In this document: positions 1 to 13,588 of the stretch, in pieces
Layout: every line of letters starts with the position of its first letter
Position numbering within the stretch: position 1 is the first letter of the stretch
From: an uncultured Bacteroidales bacterium
GTDB lineage: Bacteria; Bacteroidota; Bacteroidia; Bacteroidales; UBA932
Assembly: GCA_944322585.1 (NCBI GenBank)
Contig: CALUPB010000003.1
Span: 1-64,000, forward strand
Length of the DNA: 64,000 nucleotides
Direction of reading: 5' to 3'
Position numbers and translations under genes: made by a program
The notes under the pieces: generated by a model
Told to the model about the DNA's origin: nothing
Seen by the model: only the letters and a program-made list of their open reading frames with translations
Databases searched by the model: none

Positions 1-106
1 TTTATTTTCGGGGAGGGCGAGGAAGCCGAGCAAGGAGGAAAGGAGTTACCTCACGGTAATGACTGACCGACGAGGCGAAGGATGACGATGTCATCGCCGA
101 AAAGAA
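1..106 (+). repeat. 121-bp tRNA-cluster spacer repeat, copy A
   Basis: First visible copy of a spacer repeat that recurs at 254 and 375. It contains the blocks GGGGAGGGCGAGGAAGCCGAG and CACGGTAATGACTGACCGAC, and ends in the perfect hairpin GATGAC-GAT-GTCATC followed by GCC. The copy begins at or before the window edge, so the array may extend further left. The function is unknown; the hairpin lies directly before a tRNA and could be a processing or termination signal. Confidence 0.75.
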
Positions 107-116
107 ACGAAAAAAC

Positions 117-199
117 GGGAGAATACCAGAGTGGCCAAATGGGGCAGACTGTAAATCTGCTGGTTTATACCTTCGGTGGTTCGAATCCATCTTCTCCCA
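117..199 (+). tRNA. tRNA-Tyr (GTA)
   Basis: The acceptor stem GGGAGAA (117-123) pairs perfectly with TTCTCCC (192-198), with discriminator A. The anticodon loop carries GTA, and the long variable arm and 83-nt length fit a class II tRNA-Tyr. The T-arm has the expected GGTTCGAATCC. No CCA is encoded, so the 3' end must be added post-transcriptionally. It lies between spacer repeats in a tRNA-Tyr/Gly/Thr-tuf cluster. Confidence 0.96.
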
Positions 200-216
200 C
201 AATTCAGGCGAATTTG

Positions 217-484
217 ACGATGTCATCGCCGGAAAGAACAAAAGATTTTGAAGTTTATTTTCGGGGAGGGCGAGGAAGCCGAGCAAGGAGGGAAGAAGTT
301 ACCTCACGGTAATGACTGACCGACGAGGCGGAGGATGACGATGTCATCGCCGAAAAGAACAAAAGATTTTGAAGTTTATTTTCGGGGAGGGCGAGGAAGC
401 CGAGCAAGGAGGGAAGAAGTTACCTCACGGTAATGACTGACCGACGAGGCGGAGGATGACGATGTCATCGCCGGAAAGAAACGA
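217..484 (+). repeat. Tandem 121-bp spacer repeat (partial copy plus copies B and C)
   Basis: After tRNA-Tyr comes the tail of a repeat unit (217-253), then two almost identical full units starting at 254 and 375, a 121-bp period. Both end in the hairpin GATGAC-GAT-GTCATC-GCC. Copies differ by only a few bases, so duplication is recent or homogenised. The repeat carries no plausible gene; reading frames through it only echo the tRNA and the repeat. It fills the gap between tRNA-Tyr and tRNA-Gly. Confidence 0.85.
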
Positions 485-490
485 AAACAT

Positions 491-563
491 GCGGAAGTAG
501 CTCAGTTGGTAGAGCATTAGCCTTCCAAGCTAAGGGTCGCGGGTTCGAACCTCGTCTTCCGCT
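491..563 (+). tRNA. tRNA-Gly (TCC)
   Basis: The acceptor stem GCGGAAG (491-497) pairs with CTTCCGC (556-562), with discriminator T. The anticodon in CCTTCCAAGC reads TCC. The D-arm AGCTCAGTTGGTAGAGC and T-arm GGGTTCGAACC are canonical. It is followed after 8 nt by tRNA-Thr, so the two are surely co-transcribed. Confidence 0.96.
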
Positions 564-571
564 CAAACTAC

Positions 572-643
572 GCCAGTGTAGCTCAGGGGTAGAGCGCTTC
601 CTTGGTAAGGAAGAGGTCGAGAGTTCAAATCTCTCCACCGGCT
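572..643 (+). tRNA. tRNA-Thr (GGT)
   Basis: The acceptor stem GCCAGTG (572-578) pairs with CACCGGC (636-642), with one A.C mismatch at the fourth pair; discriminator is T. The anticodon is GGT in CTTGGTAAGG. D-arm and T-arm are canonical. It lies 40 bp upstream of tuf, the tRNA-Thr/tuf linkage seen in many bacteria, which suggests co-transcription and release by tRNA processing. Confidence 0.95.
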
Positions 644-683
644 CTGCTTTTTTTGTATATTATACTCATTAAAAGATAAAATT

Positions 684-1871
684 ATGGCTAAAGAAACCTT
701 TAAAAGAGACAAACCGCACGTTAACATCGGTACAATCGGCCACGTTGACCACGGTAAGACTACTTTGACTGCAGCAATCACTACCGTGCTTGCAAAGCAG
801 GGTCTTTCAGATGTCCGCTCATTCGACTCTATCGACAATGCTCCGGAGGAGAAGGAAAGGGGTATCACAATCAACACAGCTCACGTTGAGTACCAGACAG
901 CAAAACGTCACTATGCACATGTTGACTGCCCGGGCCACGCTGACTATGTAAAGAACATGGTAACAGGTGCAGCACAGATGGATGGTGCCATCCTCGTAGT
1001 TGCCGCAACTGACGGTCCTATGCCTCAGACCCGTGAGCACATCCTGCTCGCCCGTCAGGTGAACGTGCCGAGAATCGTCGTTTTCCTCAACAAGGTAGAC
1101 CTTGTAGACGATCCTGAAATGCTTGACCTCGTTGAAATGGAGGTTCGCGACCTTCTTTCATTCTATAACTTCGACGGAGAAAACGCTCCTGTCATCCGCG
1201 GTTCCGCTCTCGGAGCACTCAACGGTGACCCTCAGTATGAGGCAAAGATCATGGAGCTGATGGATGCAGTTGACGACTACATCCCTATTCCTCCGCGTGA
1301 CAACGAGAAACCGTTCCTGATGCCTGTAGAGGACATCTTCTCAATCACAGGACGTGGAACAGTGGCAACAGGACGTATCGAGACTGGTGTCATCCACACT
1401 GGAGACGAGGTTGAAATCGTCGGACTCGGCGAGGAGCCTAAGAAGACTACCGTAACAGGTGTCGAGATGTTCCGCAAGATCCTTGATGAGGGAGAGGCCG
1501 GAGATAACGTAGGTCTTCTTCTCCGCGGTATCGACAAAAAGGAAATCAAGAGGGGTCAGGTACTTGCAAAGCCTGGTACAATCCATCCTCACCAGAAGTT
1601 CCAGGCCGAGATTTACGTACTGAAGAAAGACGAGGGTGGCCGTCATACTCCATTCCACAACCACTACCGTCCTCAGTTCTTCATCCGTACCCTGGATATC
1701 ACCGGAGAGATTTCTCTTCCAGAGGGTGTCGAGATGGTAATGCCTGGCGATAACGTCACTATCACAGTTGACCTTATCTACCCGGTAGCGCTCAACGAAG
1801 GTCTCCGTTTCGCAATCCGCGAGGGTGGACGTACCGTAGGTGCCGGACAGGTAACCAAGATTCTTGAATAA
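684..1871 (+). CDS. tuf: Elongation factor Tu
   Basis: A 395-residue GTPase that delivers aminoacyl-tRNA to the ribosomal A site in the cytoplasm. The G1 motif GHVDHGKTT is at about residues 19-27, the switch [10 protein letters not shown] follows, NKVD gives guanine specificity, and domains 2 and 3 follow to the C-terminal GQVTKILE. Length matches bacterial EF-Tu. The ATG start gives the conserved MAKETFKR opening. It follows tRNA-Thr and precedes a terminator-like hairpin. Confidence 0.99.
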   Translation: MAKETFKRDKPHVNIGTIGHVDHGKTTLTAAITTVLAKQGLSDVRSFDSIDNAPEEKERGITINTAHVEYQTAKRHYAHVDCPGHADYVKNMVTGAAQMDGAILVVAATDGPMPQTREHILLARQVNVPRIVVFLNKVDLVDDPEMLDLVEMEVRDLLSFYNFDGENAPVIRGSALGALNGDPQYEAKIMELMDAVDDYIPIPPRDNEKPFLMPVEDIFSITGRGTVATGRIETGVIHTGDEVEIVGLGEEPKKTTVTGVEMFRKILDEGEAGDNVGLLLRGIDKKEIKRGQVLAKPGTIHPHQKFQAEIYVLKKDEGGRHTPFHNHYRPQFFIRTLDITGEISLPEGVEMVMPGDNVTITVDLIYPVALNEGLRFAIREGGRTVGAGQVTKILE

Positions 1872-1887
1872 GACAGACAGTATATGA

Positions 1888-1918
1888 AGAGGGTGTTCTT
1901 CTGCAACACCCTCTTTTT
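1888..1918 (+). terminator. Rho-independent terminator after tuf
   Basis: AGAGGGTGTT (1888-1897) pairs perfectly with AACACCCTCT (1905-1914) around a 7-nt loop, followed by a T run. It lies 16 nt after the tuf stop and before tRNA-Trp. It probably ends or attenuates the tRNA-tuf transcript. Confidence 0.9.
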
Positions 1919-2057
1919 AAACTGAAGTTCATTGAAAAACAGTCGGGAAATCAGGTATGCAAGGCGCGTGAAGGTGAACAATCCGCAGCATACTGCCGTA
2001 TGTAAGGGACTGGACATCCGGGCGGCAACACTGCAGACATGATTTTCGGACATTTTT

Positions 2058-2128
2058 AGGGGAATAGAACAAGGGTAGTTCAGCGGTCTCCAAAACCGTC
2101 GATGTGGGTTCGAATCCTGCTTCCCCTG
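2058..2128 (+). tRNA. tRNA-Trp (CCA)
   Basis: The acceptor stem AGGGGAA (2058-2064) pairs with TTCCCCT (2121-2127) with discriminator G, the usual base for tRNA-Trp. The D-stem GAAC/GTTC, anticodon CCA in TCTCCAAAAC and T-arm GGGTTCGAATCC are all present. It stands just upstream of secE, a common Trp-secE-nusG arrangement. Confidence 0.95.
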
Positions 2129-2209
2129 CAATATCAAAGGTTACGATTTGGTAATGTTTAACAGATATCGTATGCAGCTTCCAGCATGTGATGTCCATTG
2201 AATGTAAAG

Positions 2210-2398
2210 ATGAGAAAGTTCATAAACTATCTTAAGGAATCCTATACGGAACTGACAAAAAAAGTTTCGTGGCCGACATGGAAAGAGCTGCAGAGTTCTG
2301 CAATTCTCGTCATGGTGGCTTCAGTAATCTTTGCCGTCGTGATTTTCGCCATGGATTTTGCTTTCGATCATCTGATGCGTGCTATCTACACTTTGTAA
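2210..2398 (+). CDS. secE: Preprotein translocase subunit SecE
   Basis: A 62-residue single-span membrane protein, the small essential subunit of the SecYEG translocon. It shows the SecE signature ELTKKVSWPTWKEL before one hydrophobic segment (about SAILVMVASVIFAVVIFAM). The ATG at 2210 (MRKFINYL) is preferred; an in-frame TTG at 2198 would add four residues. The nusG start follows after 15 nt, as in most bacteria. Confidence 0.95.
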   Translation: MRKFINYLKESYTELTKKVSWPTWKELQSSAILVMVASVIFAVVIFAMDFAFDHLMRAIYTL

Positions 2399-2413
2399 TA
2401 ATACCAGATCATC

Positions 2414-2986
2414 ATGGGCGAAAGCAACAAGAAATGGTATGTTCTGCGTGCAGCAGGAGGGAAGGAAAAGAAAGCCAAGGAGTATCTCGAAAAGGAGATA
2501 GAGAGGTATGGTCTGCAGAATCTGGTCTCTCAGGTTCTGGTTCCGAGCGAAAAAGTATATAAGATCGTAGGGGGCAAAAGGAAAAGCTACGAAAGGCTCT
2601 TCTATCCCGGATACGTCCTTATCGAAGCCGAACTTACAGGCGAACTCCAGTATATCATCCGGAATGAGGTGCCACACATGTCCGGTTTTCTTACCGAAAA
2701 GAGGGGAACAGGCAAGACTCCTGATGAAAAAGTCCCGGTGCCTCTGAGGGATTCCGAAGTGAAGAGAATACTCGGGGAACAGGACGAGGTAGCGGTCAGC
2801 GACGGAGAGACTGTTGTGGACTATGCAGTCGGAGAGGCTGTAAAGATTACAGACGGTCCGTTCAGCGGTTTCGACGGTACTGTCGAGGAAATCGTTGAAG
2901 ACAGGAGCAAACTTAAGGTCATGGTTATGATTTTCGGCAGAAAGACCCTGCTGGAACTCAACTTTACTCAAGTAACAAAAGACTAA
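2414..2986 (+). CDS. nusG: Transcription termination/antitermination protein NusG
   Basis: A 190-residue RNA polymerase-associated factor that couples transcription to Rho or to the ribosome. The N-terminal NGN domain begins KKWYVLRAAGGKE and includes FYPGYVLIEAEL. The C-terminal KOW domain carries GEAVKITDGPFSGFDGTVEEI. It lies between secE and rplK in the conserved order, with only 6 nt before rplK. Confidence 0.98.
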   Translation: MGESNKKWYVLRAAGGKEKKAKEYLEKEIERYGLQNLVSQVLVPSEKVYKIVGGKRKSYERLFYPGYVLIEAELTGELQYIIRNEVPHMSGFLTEKRGTGKTPDEKVPVPLRDSEVKRILGEQDEVAVSDGETVVDYAVGEAVKITDGPFSGFDGTVEEIVEDRSKLKVMVMIFGRKTLLELNFTQVTKD

Positions 2987-2992
2987 AACATT

Positions 2993-3439
2993 ATGGCAAA
3001 AGAAGTTACCGGATTTATTAAACTTCAGATCAAAGGTGGCGCAGCCAATCCATCACCTCCAGTAGGACCGGCTCTCGGTTCGAAGGGACTGAACATAATG
3101 GATTTCTGCAAGCAGTTCAATGCCCGCACACAGGATCAGGCTGGCAAGGTATTGCCTGTCGTGATTACGGTGTATAGCGACAAGTCTTTCTCTTTCGAAG
3201 TCAAACAGCCTCCTGTAGCGGTACAGCTCAAGGAAGCGGCAAAGATTTCATCAGGTTCAGCCGAGCCTAACAGGAAGAAGGTCGCAAGCATCACCTGGGA
3301 TCAGGTCAAGGCCATAGCCGAGACAAAGATGCCGGACATGAATGCATTCACCCTGAAATCAGCAATGACGATGGTTGCTGGTACAGCCAGAAGCATGGGT
3401 ATCAAAGTTGAGGGAGAATTCCCTGCTGACATCAAATAA
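2993..3439 (+). CDS. rplK: 50S ribosomal protein L11
   Basis: A 148-residue protein of the GTPase-associated centre of the large subunit, binding 23S rRNA. It has the L11 signature [20 protein letters not shown] at the N terminus and the C-terminal rRNA-binding domain with GTARSMGI. Length is normal. Gap to rplA is 12 nt. Confidence 0.99.
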   Translation: MAKEVTGFIKLQIKGGAANPSPPVGPALGSKGLNIMDFCKQFNARTQDQAGKVLPVVITVYSDKSFSFEVKQPPVAVQLKEAAKISSGSAEPNRKKVASITWDQVKAIAETKMPDMNAFTLKSAMTMVAGTARSMGIKVEGEFPADIK

Positions 3440-3451
3440 ATCACACGCGAA

Positions 3452-4150
3452 ATGAGTAAACTTACAAAAAACCAGAAAGCAGTAGCTGAGAAATTCGATG
3501 CTACCAAGGAATATAAGTTGGCCGAAGCATGTGATCTGCTGAAGGAAATAACCTTCACGAAATTTGATGCTTCAGTGGAACTTGCAGTAAACCTCGGAGT
3601 CGATCCACGCAAGGCTAACCAGATGGTCCGTGGCGTAGTGACGCTCCCGAACGGAACAGGAAAGCAGACAAGGGTACTCGTACTCTGTACTGCTGACAAG
3701 GAAAACGAAGCCAAAGAGGCCGGGGCGGACTATGTAGGTCTTGACGAGTACATCGAAAAGATCAAGGGAGGATGGACGGATGTAGACGTGATTATCTGTA
3801 CACCGTCAGTAATGGCCAAGGTAGGAGCCATCGGTAGGATTCTCGGTCCAAGAGGACTTATGCCTAACCCTAAGACAGGCACAGTGACCATGGAAGTGGG
3901 CAATGCTGTCAAGGAGGTGAAGGCAGGTAAAATCGACTTCAAGGTAGACAAGACAGGAATCGTTCACGCAGCCATAGGGAAGGTATCATTTACAGGTGCC
4001 CAGATCTGCGAGAATGCCCAGGAACTGATTTCGGCAATCATGAAACTGAAGCCTCAGTCCCTTAAAGGCACATATCTGAAAGGTATTTCACTCTGCTCTA
4101 CCATGAGTTCAGGTATCCGTATAGACTTGAAATCAGTAAGTGCTGAATAA
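3452..4150 (+). CDS. rplA: 50S ribosomal protein L1
   Basis: A 232-residue L1-stalk protein that helps release deacylated tRNA and in many bacteria represses its own operon. The family motif [15 protein letters not shown] is at about residues 129-143. Start ATG gives [10 protein letters not shown]. It is co-directional with rplK and followed 14 nt later by rplJ. Confidence 0.99.
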   Translation: MSKLTKNQKAVAEKFDATKEYKLAEACDLLKEITFTKFDASVELAVNLGVDPRKANQMVRGVVTLPNGTGKQTRVLVLCTADKENEAKEAGADYVGLDEYIEKIKGGWTDVDVIICTPSVMAKVGAIGRILGPRGLMPNPKTGTVTMEVGNAVKEVKAGKIDFKVDKTGIVHAAIGKVSFTGAQICENAQELISAIMKLKPQSLKGTYLKGISLCSTMSSGIRIDLKSVSAE

Positions 4151-4164
4151 TAAAATTCAATGTT

Positions 4165-4689
4165 ATGAGAAAAGAAGAAAAAGCCCAGATAATTGAATCG
4201 ATTGCAGCACAGATCCAGGAGACTCCTAATTTCTACATTACTGATATTTCTGGACTCAATGCTGAACAGACTACAAAACTGCGCCGCGACTGCTTTGAAA
4301 AGGGCATACGTCTGGTTGTAACCAAGAATACCCTTCTCCACAAAGCGCTCGAATCTCTCGGGAACGACGAGATGTCACTCCTCTTCCCTATCCTTGAGGG
4401 GCCGACTGCAGTGATGTATACAAGCACACCGAACGCTCCGGCAAAGCTTATCAGGAAATATGCTGATGACGGTGCAGAGAAGCCGGAACTCAAAGGTGCC
4501 TATGTACAGGAGTGCGCATTCATCGGCGCTGACAAACTCGGTGAACTCTGCAACATCAAGTCCCGTGAGGAACTTATCGGAGACATCATCGGACTGCTCC
4601 AGTCACCGGCACGCAATGTCGTATCCGCTCTTCAGTCAGCCGGCGGCAAGCTTGCAGGTATCGTCAAGACACTTTCAGAAAGAGAATAA
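4165..4689 (+). CDS. rplJ: 50S ribosomal protein L10
   Basis: A 174-residue base of the L12 stalk. The N-terminal globular domain includes LRRDCFEKGIRLVVTKNTLL; the C-terminal helix (LQSPARNVVSALQSAGGKL onward) is the L12-docking segment. It lies immediately before rplL with a 30-bp gap, the normal L10-L12 pair. Confidence 0.98.
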   Translation: MRKEEKAQIIESIAAQIQETPNFYITDISGLNAEQTTKLRRDCFEKGIRLVVTKNTLLHKALESLGNDEMSLLFPILEGPTAVMYTSTPNAPAKLIRKYADDGAEKPELKGAYVQECAFIGADKLGELCNIKSREELIGDIIGLLQSPARNVVSALQSAGGKLAGIVKTLSERE

Positions 4690-4719
4690 AAACTAAAAAC
4701 TATTTAAATATTTACAATT

Positions 4720-5103
4720 ATGGCAGATATTAAAGCACTTGCAGAAGAGTTGGTTAACCTTTCTGTAAAAGATGTTCAGGAACTCGCTAACATCCTCAAG
4801 GAGGAGTATGGAATTGAGCCTGCGGCAGCTGCAGTTGCAGTAGCAGGACCTGCAGCCGGCGCCGCTGATGGTGCAGCAGCTGCAGAGCAGACCGAGTTCA
4901 ACGTGATCCTCAAGTCAGCCGGCCAGGCCAAGCTTCAGGTAGTCAAGGCTGTGAAAGACATCACAGGTCTCGGACTTAAGGAAGCCAAGGAACTTGTAGA
5001 CAAGGCTCCTGATGCAATCATCAAGGAGAAGGTTTCCAAGGCAGAGGCTGAGCAGGTAAAAGCTACCCTTGAGGAGCAAGGTGCGGAAGTCGAGCTTAAA
5101 TAA
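4720..5103 (+). CDS. rplL: 50S ribosomal protein L7/L12
   Basis: A 127-residue stalk protein that recruits translational GTPases. It has an N-terminal dimerisation domain, an Ala/Gly-rich hinge (residues about 37-57) and the C-terminal domain with [15 protein letters not shown]. It is separated from rpoB by a strong hairpin, so L12 can be made in excess over RNA polymerase. Confidence 0.99.
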   Translation: MADIKALAEELVNLSVKDVQELANILKEEYGIEPAAAAVAVAGPAAGAADGAAAAEQTEFNVILKSAGQAKLQVVKAVKDITGLGLKEAKELVDKAPDAIIKEKVSKAEAEQVKATLEEQGAEVELK

Positions 5104-5133
5104 GCTGTCCGCTCCCGAAAGGGCAAAATAGTC

Positions 5134-5167
5134 AGGTTTAGGGTCTTTTCCGGCCCTAAACCTTTTT
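5134..5167 (+). terminator. Attenuator between rplL and rpoB
   Basis: AGGTTTAGGG (5134-5143) pairs perfectly with CCCTAAACCT (5154-5163) around a 10-nt loop, then a short T run. It sits between rplL and rpoB in one operon, where partial termination lowers polymerase output relative to ribosomal protein. Attenuation here is well known in other bacteria; for this copy it is inferred from structure. Confidence 0.85.
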
Positions 5168-5204
5168 GTCGTATTTAAGTTTTTCTCCATATAAGGACAG
5201 TAAG

Positions 5205-8200
5205 ATGTCAAAACAGACCAAGACACAGCGAATTTCGTTCGCATCATCAAAAATACTTCTGGAGTATCCGGATCTTCTCGAAGTCCAGCTGAAATCGTTC
5301 AGGGACTTCTTCCAACTGGATACCACACCTGAAAACAGGCGAAATGAGGGACTGTATCAGGTCTTTCAGGAGATATTCCCGATTGAAGATACCAGAAATA
5401 ACTATAAGCTCGAGTTTATCGACTATTTCATCGATCCTCCACAGTACACAATCGATGAATGCCTTGAGAGAGGGCTCACATACAATGTCCCGCTGAAGGC
5501 AAAACTCCGTCTCTCGTGCAGCGATCCGGAGCACGAGGACTTCGACACCGAGGTTCAGGACGTATATCTCGGCAACATACCTTACATGACCCCGGGAGGG
5601 ACTTTTGTAATCAACGGATCTGAACGTATAATAGTATCACAGCTCCACAGGTCTCCCGGAGTATTCTTCGGACAGAGTGTACATGCAAACGGTACGAAAC
5701 TCTATTCTGCGAGAATCATCCCGTTCAAAGGCTCATGGATAGAGTTCGCCACGGACATCAACAACGTGATGTACGCGTACATCGACAGGAAAAAGAAACT
5801 GCCGGTAACTACTCTGCTCCGTGCCATCGGCTTCAATGGAGACAAGGATATCATAGACATATTCGGACTGGCTGACGAAATAGAAGCCACTCCTGAAAAC
5901 CTCAAGGCAAATGAAGGCAGGAAACTTGCCGCGAAGGTCCTGAAGACATGGATAGAGGATTTCGTGGATGAGGATACGGGCGAAGTGATCCCGGTGGAAA
6001 GGACCATGCCTATCGTCGAAAGAGGCGAGATACTGAATGAAGACACCATACAGAGGCTTTCTGAAACAGATGTGAAGACCATTCTCCTCCAGAAAGAAGA
6101 GGCTAACATGAATGAGTATGCGATCATCTACAACACCCTCCAGAAAGACCCGACAAATACGGAAACAGAAGCCATCAACTACATCTACAAACAGCTGCGT
6201 AATTCCGAACCGCCTGATGAGGCGACTGCAAGGGATGTGATAGACAAGCTGTTCTTCTCGGAAAAGAGGTACGACCTCGGAGATGTAGGAAGATACCGTC
6301 TGAACAAGAAGCTGAACCTTACCATAGATGACAATGTAAGGGTGCTCACCAACACTGACATCATCGAGATCATAAAGTACCTGATCCAGCTTATCAACTC
6401 CAAGGCTACTGTGGACGATATCGACCATCTGAGCAACAGGAGGATCAGGACAGTCGGCGAGCAGCTCGCGAACCAGTTCAGTGTCGGACTGTCAAGGATG
6501 GCAAGGACTATCCGCGAAAGGATGAACGTACGCGACAGCGAACAGTTCTCCCCTATTGACCTTATCAATGCAAAGACGCTGTCCTCTGTCATAAACTCGT
6601 TCTTCGGGACCAGCCAGCTGTCACAGTTCATGGATCAGACCAACCCTCTGTCCGAAATGACACACAAGAGGCGTCTTTCAGCCCTCGGTCCTGGAGGACT
6701 TTCAAGGGACAGGGCGGGTTTCGAGGTCAGGGACGTGCACTATACGCATTACGGACGTCTCTGCCCTATCGAGACACCTGAAGGACCTAACATCGGACTG
6801 ATTTCGTCACTCTGCGTGTATGCAAGGATCAATGAACTCGGATTCATCGAGACTCCTTACCGCAAGGTGGAAAACGGCAAGGTCGACCTGAGCGAGGACG
6901 GCTGGAAGTACATGAGCGCCGAAGAGGAAGAGGATCAGATGGTGTCGCTTGCAAACGTGAAGATGGATGAAGACGGCAATATACTTGATGAAAGGATACA
7001 ATGCCGCTACGGAGCCGATTTCCCTGTAGTCACAAAGGACGAAGTCAACTACATGGATGTGGCTCCGAACCAGATCGCTTCCGTTGCGGCATCCCTGATA
7101 CCGTTTCTTGAGCACGACGATGCACACCGTGCCCTGATGGGTGCGAACATGATGCGCCAGGCAGTTCCGCTTCTCAATCCGGAATCCCCTATCGTCGGCA
7201 CCGGACTTGAAGAAAGGGTCTGCATGGACTCCCGCACACAGATCATAGCGGAAAGGACAGGTGAGGTAGTATATGTGGATGCCAACGAGATACATGTGAA
7301 ATACGACAGGACGGAAAACGAGAAGTTCGTAAGCTTCTCGCCTGATGTCACCGTATACAAACTGCCTATCTTCAGGAGAACCAACCAGAGCACGACTATC
7401 CTCCTCAAGCCTATCGTGCGCAAGGGAGACAGGGTCGAAGCCGGACAGATCCTGACCGAAGGCTATGCTACCCAGGACGGTGAGCTCGCTCTCGGAAGGA
7501 ACCTCAAGGTGGCATTCATGCCATGGAAGGGATACAACTACGAGGATGCCATCGTGCTGTCCGAAAGGATGATCAGATGGGATATCCTCACATCGGTCCA
7601 TGTGGATGAATATATTACCGAAGTGCGTGATACCAAGAGAGGTATGGAAGAACTGACATCAGATATCCCGAATGTCAGCGAGGATGCCACCAAGAATCTG
7701 GATGAGAACGGTATAATACGCATAGGCGCCCACATAGAGCCGGGAGACATAATGATAGGAAAGATCACCCCTAAGGGTGAAAGTGATCCTTCACCGGAAG
7801 AGAAGCTGCTCCGTGCCATATTCGGAGACAAGGCAGGGGATGTCAAGGACGCATCCCTCAAGGCCACCCCTTCGCTGAGCGGCACTGTGATCGGCACGGC
7901 ACTCTACTCCAAGGTCGCCAAGGAAAGCAACAGGAAGAGCGCCAAGGCTGACCAGAAGGCCAAGACAGACATGGCGGAAGAGGAATTCACCCAAAAGACC
8001 GAAGCTCTCAGGGAGAAATTCCTCAACAAGCTGGCGACACTGGTCGCAGGCAAGAAAAGCGCCGGTGTCAGCGACCTTTACGGAGTGGAGATCATTCCTA
8101 AGGGCAAAGACATTACCGTCAATGATCTGCGGTCCATTAAATACGAGGACATCAGTTCAAGCAAATGGACTACCGACAAGGACAGCAATGCCATGATAAG

Positions 8201-9026
8201 GGAACTTATCAACAACTATTGCATAGCATACAAGGAGGCAGCCGCAAAGCACAGAAGGATCCTCGACAAGATCAAGGTGGGAGACGAACTTCCGAACGGG
8301 GTCATGCAGCTTGCAAAGGTATATGTCGCCAAGAAGAGAAAGATCAGAGTGGGAGACAAGATGGCCGGACGTCACGGGAACAAGGGTATCGTAGCGAAGG
8401 TGGTAAGGGATGAAGACATGCCGTTCCTTTCCGACGGTACTCCGGTAGACATAGTCCTGAACCCTCTCGGCGTGCCTTCCCGTATGAACCTCGGGCAGAT
8501 ATACGAGACTGTTCTCGGATGGGCAGGAGATGTTCTCGGTCTGAAGTTCAGTACCCCTATCTTCGACGGTGCAAGCCTCGACCAGATCTGCGAATATACC
8601 GACAAGGCAGGACTTCCGAGATACGGCAAGACATACCTCAGGGACGGCGGAACCGGAGACTGGTTCGACCAGCCGGCAACCGTAGGCGTCATCTACATGA
8701 TCAAGCTGGGTCATATGGTCGACGACAAGATGCATGCAAGATCCATCGGACCATACTCGCTGATTACCCAGCAGCCTCTCGGAGGTAAGGCACAGTTCGG
8801 AGGCCAGAGGTTCGGAGAAATGGAGGTATGGGCTCTCGAAGCATTCGGTGCTGCCAATGTGCTGCAGGAAATCCTGACTGTCAAGTCTGATGATGTCACA
8901 GGAAGGTCGAAGGCCTATGAGGCAATCGTAAAGGGCGACCTTATGCCTACCCCTGGCATTCCGGAATCCCTCAACGTGCTCCTGCATGAACTGAGGGGTC
9001 TCGGTCTGAAAGTGACATTGGATTAA
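5205..9026 (+). CDS. rpoB: DNA-directed RNA polymerase subunit beta
   Basis: A 1273-residue beta subunit forming half of the polymerase active cleft. The rifampicin region is intact ([18 protein letters not shown]... [12 protein letters not shown]), followed by [12 protein letters not shown]. The C-terminal [12 protein letters not shown] block is present. Start ATG at 5205 ([12 protein letters not shown]) is chosen because it follows AAGGACAGTAAG; an upstream in-frame TTG at 5166 would begin in the attenuator. The gap to rpoC is 28 bp. Confidence 0.99.
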   Translation: MSKQTKTQRISFASSKILLEYPDLLEVQLKSFRDFFQLDTTPENRRNEGLYQVFQEIFPIEDTRNNYKLEFIDYFIDPPQYTIDECLERGLTYNVPLKAKLRLSCSDPEHEDFDTEVQDVYLGNIPYMTPGGTFVINGSERIIVSQLHRSPGVFFGQSVHANGTKLYSARIIPFKGSWIEFATDINNVMYAYIDRKKKLPVTTLLRAIGFNGDKDIIDIFGLADEIEATPENLKANEGRKLAAKVLKTWIEDFVDEDTGEVIPVERTMPIVERGEILNEDTIQRLSETDVKTILLQKEEANMNEYAIIYNTLQKDPTNTETEAINYIYKQLRNSEPPDEATARDVIDKLFFSEKRYDLGDVGRYRLNKKLNLTIDDNVRVLTNTDIIEIIKYLIQLINSKATVDDIDHLSNRRIRTVGEQLANQFSVGLSRMARTIRERMNVRDSEQFSPIDLINAKTLSSVINSFFGTSQLSQFMDQTNPLSEMTHKRRLSALGPGGLSRDRAGFEVRDVHYTHYGRLCPIETPEGPNIGLISSLCVYARINELGFIETPYRKVENGKVDLSEDGWKYMSAEEEEDQMVSLANVKMDEDGNILDERIQCRYGADFPVVTKDEVNYMDVAPNQIASVAASLIPFLEHDDAHRALMGANMMRQAVPLLNPESPIVGTGLEERVCMDSRTQIIAERTGEVVYVDANEIHVKYDRTENEKFVSFSPDVTVYKLPIFRRTNQSTTILLKPIVRKGDRVEAGQILTEGYATQDGELALGRNLKVAFMPWKGYNYEDAIVLSERMIRWDILTSVHVDEYITEVRDTKRGMEELTSDIPNVSEDATKNLDENGIIRIGAHIEPGDIMIGKITPKGESDPSPEEKLLRAIFGDKAGDVKDASLKATPSLSGTVIGTALYSKVAKESNRKSAKADQKAKTDMAEEEFTQKTEALREKFLNKLATLVAGKKSAGVSDLYGVEIIPKGKDITVNDLRSIKYEDISSSKWTTDKDSNAMIRELINNYCIAYKEAAAKHRRILDKIKVGDELPNGVMQLAKVYVAKKRKIRVGDKMAGRHGNKGIVAKVVRDEDMPFLSDGTPVDIVLNPLGVPSRMNLGQIYETVLGWAGDVLGLKFSTPIFDGASLDQICEYTDKAGLPRYGKTYLRDGGTGDWFDQPATVGVIYMIKLGHMVDDKMHARSIGPYSLITQQPLGGKAQFGGQRFGEMEVWALEAFGAANVLQEILTVKSDDVTGRSKAYEAIVKGDLMPTPGIPESLNVLLHELRGLGLKVTLD

Positions 9027-9054
9027 ATTACTGACAACTTGAAATTTTAGGAAT

Positions 9055-13302
<4,248 letters not shown>

Positions 13303-13321
13303 TCCGGCATCCGCATAATCG

Positions 13322-13356
13322 AAAAAGAGGTGGCCGTCAAATGGCCGCCTCTTTTT
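13322..13356 (+). terminator. Rho-independent terminator after rpoC
   Basis: AGAGGTGGCC and GGCCGCCTCT form a 10-bp stem with one G.T pair around GTCAAAT, followed by TTTTT. It lies 20 nt after the rpoC stop and closes the ribosomal/polymerase operon. The following ~200 bp to the next promoter hold no supported gene. Confidence 0.93.
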
Positions 13357-13569
13357 CATATTTCTACGTCCTGTATGCTGACAAGAGAGCGACTAACGGT
13401 TCCGTGCGTTACGTTCGATGCGAAAATCCTCATGTACGACACAGTGACCTTCAGGCCGGCAGGGCGACTCAAGAAGGTACACTTCCGTTTCGTTTGAAAT
13501 CCCTCCTTCTGAGCCCTTCGGGAAAAGACGATACGGAAAGCAATTGTGGGAGAATCGGAAATTTATATG

Positions 13570-13577
13570 TAAGTTTG
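13570..13577 (+). promoter_or_regulatory. -7 box of AAA-ATPase/nuclease gene 1
   Basis: TAAGTTTG followed by C matches the Bacteroidetes TAnnTTTG -7 element. A TTG lies 23 bp upstream. The start codon is only about 12 bp downstream, so the transcript would be almost leaderless. The same block, almost base for base, precedes the second copy at 31214. Confidence 0.6.
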
Positions 13578-13588
13578 CGGAAACATCA

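Noticed and set aside
2..286. Reading frame encoding SNHRRYKPADLQSAPFGH and similar peptides over tRNA genes (also 563-877 and 1778-2137, minus strand)
   Set aside because: These are antisense translations of tRNA-Tyr, tRNA-Thr and tRNA-Trp, a known source of false protein annotations.
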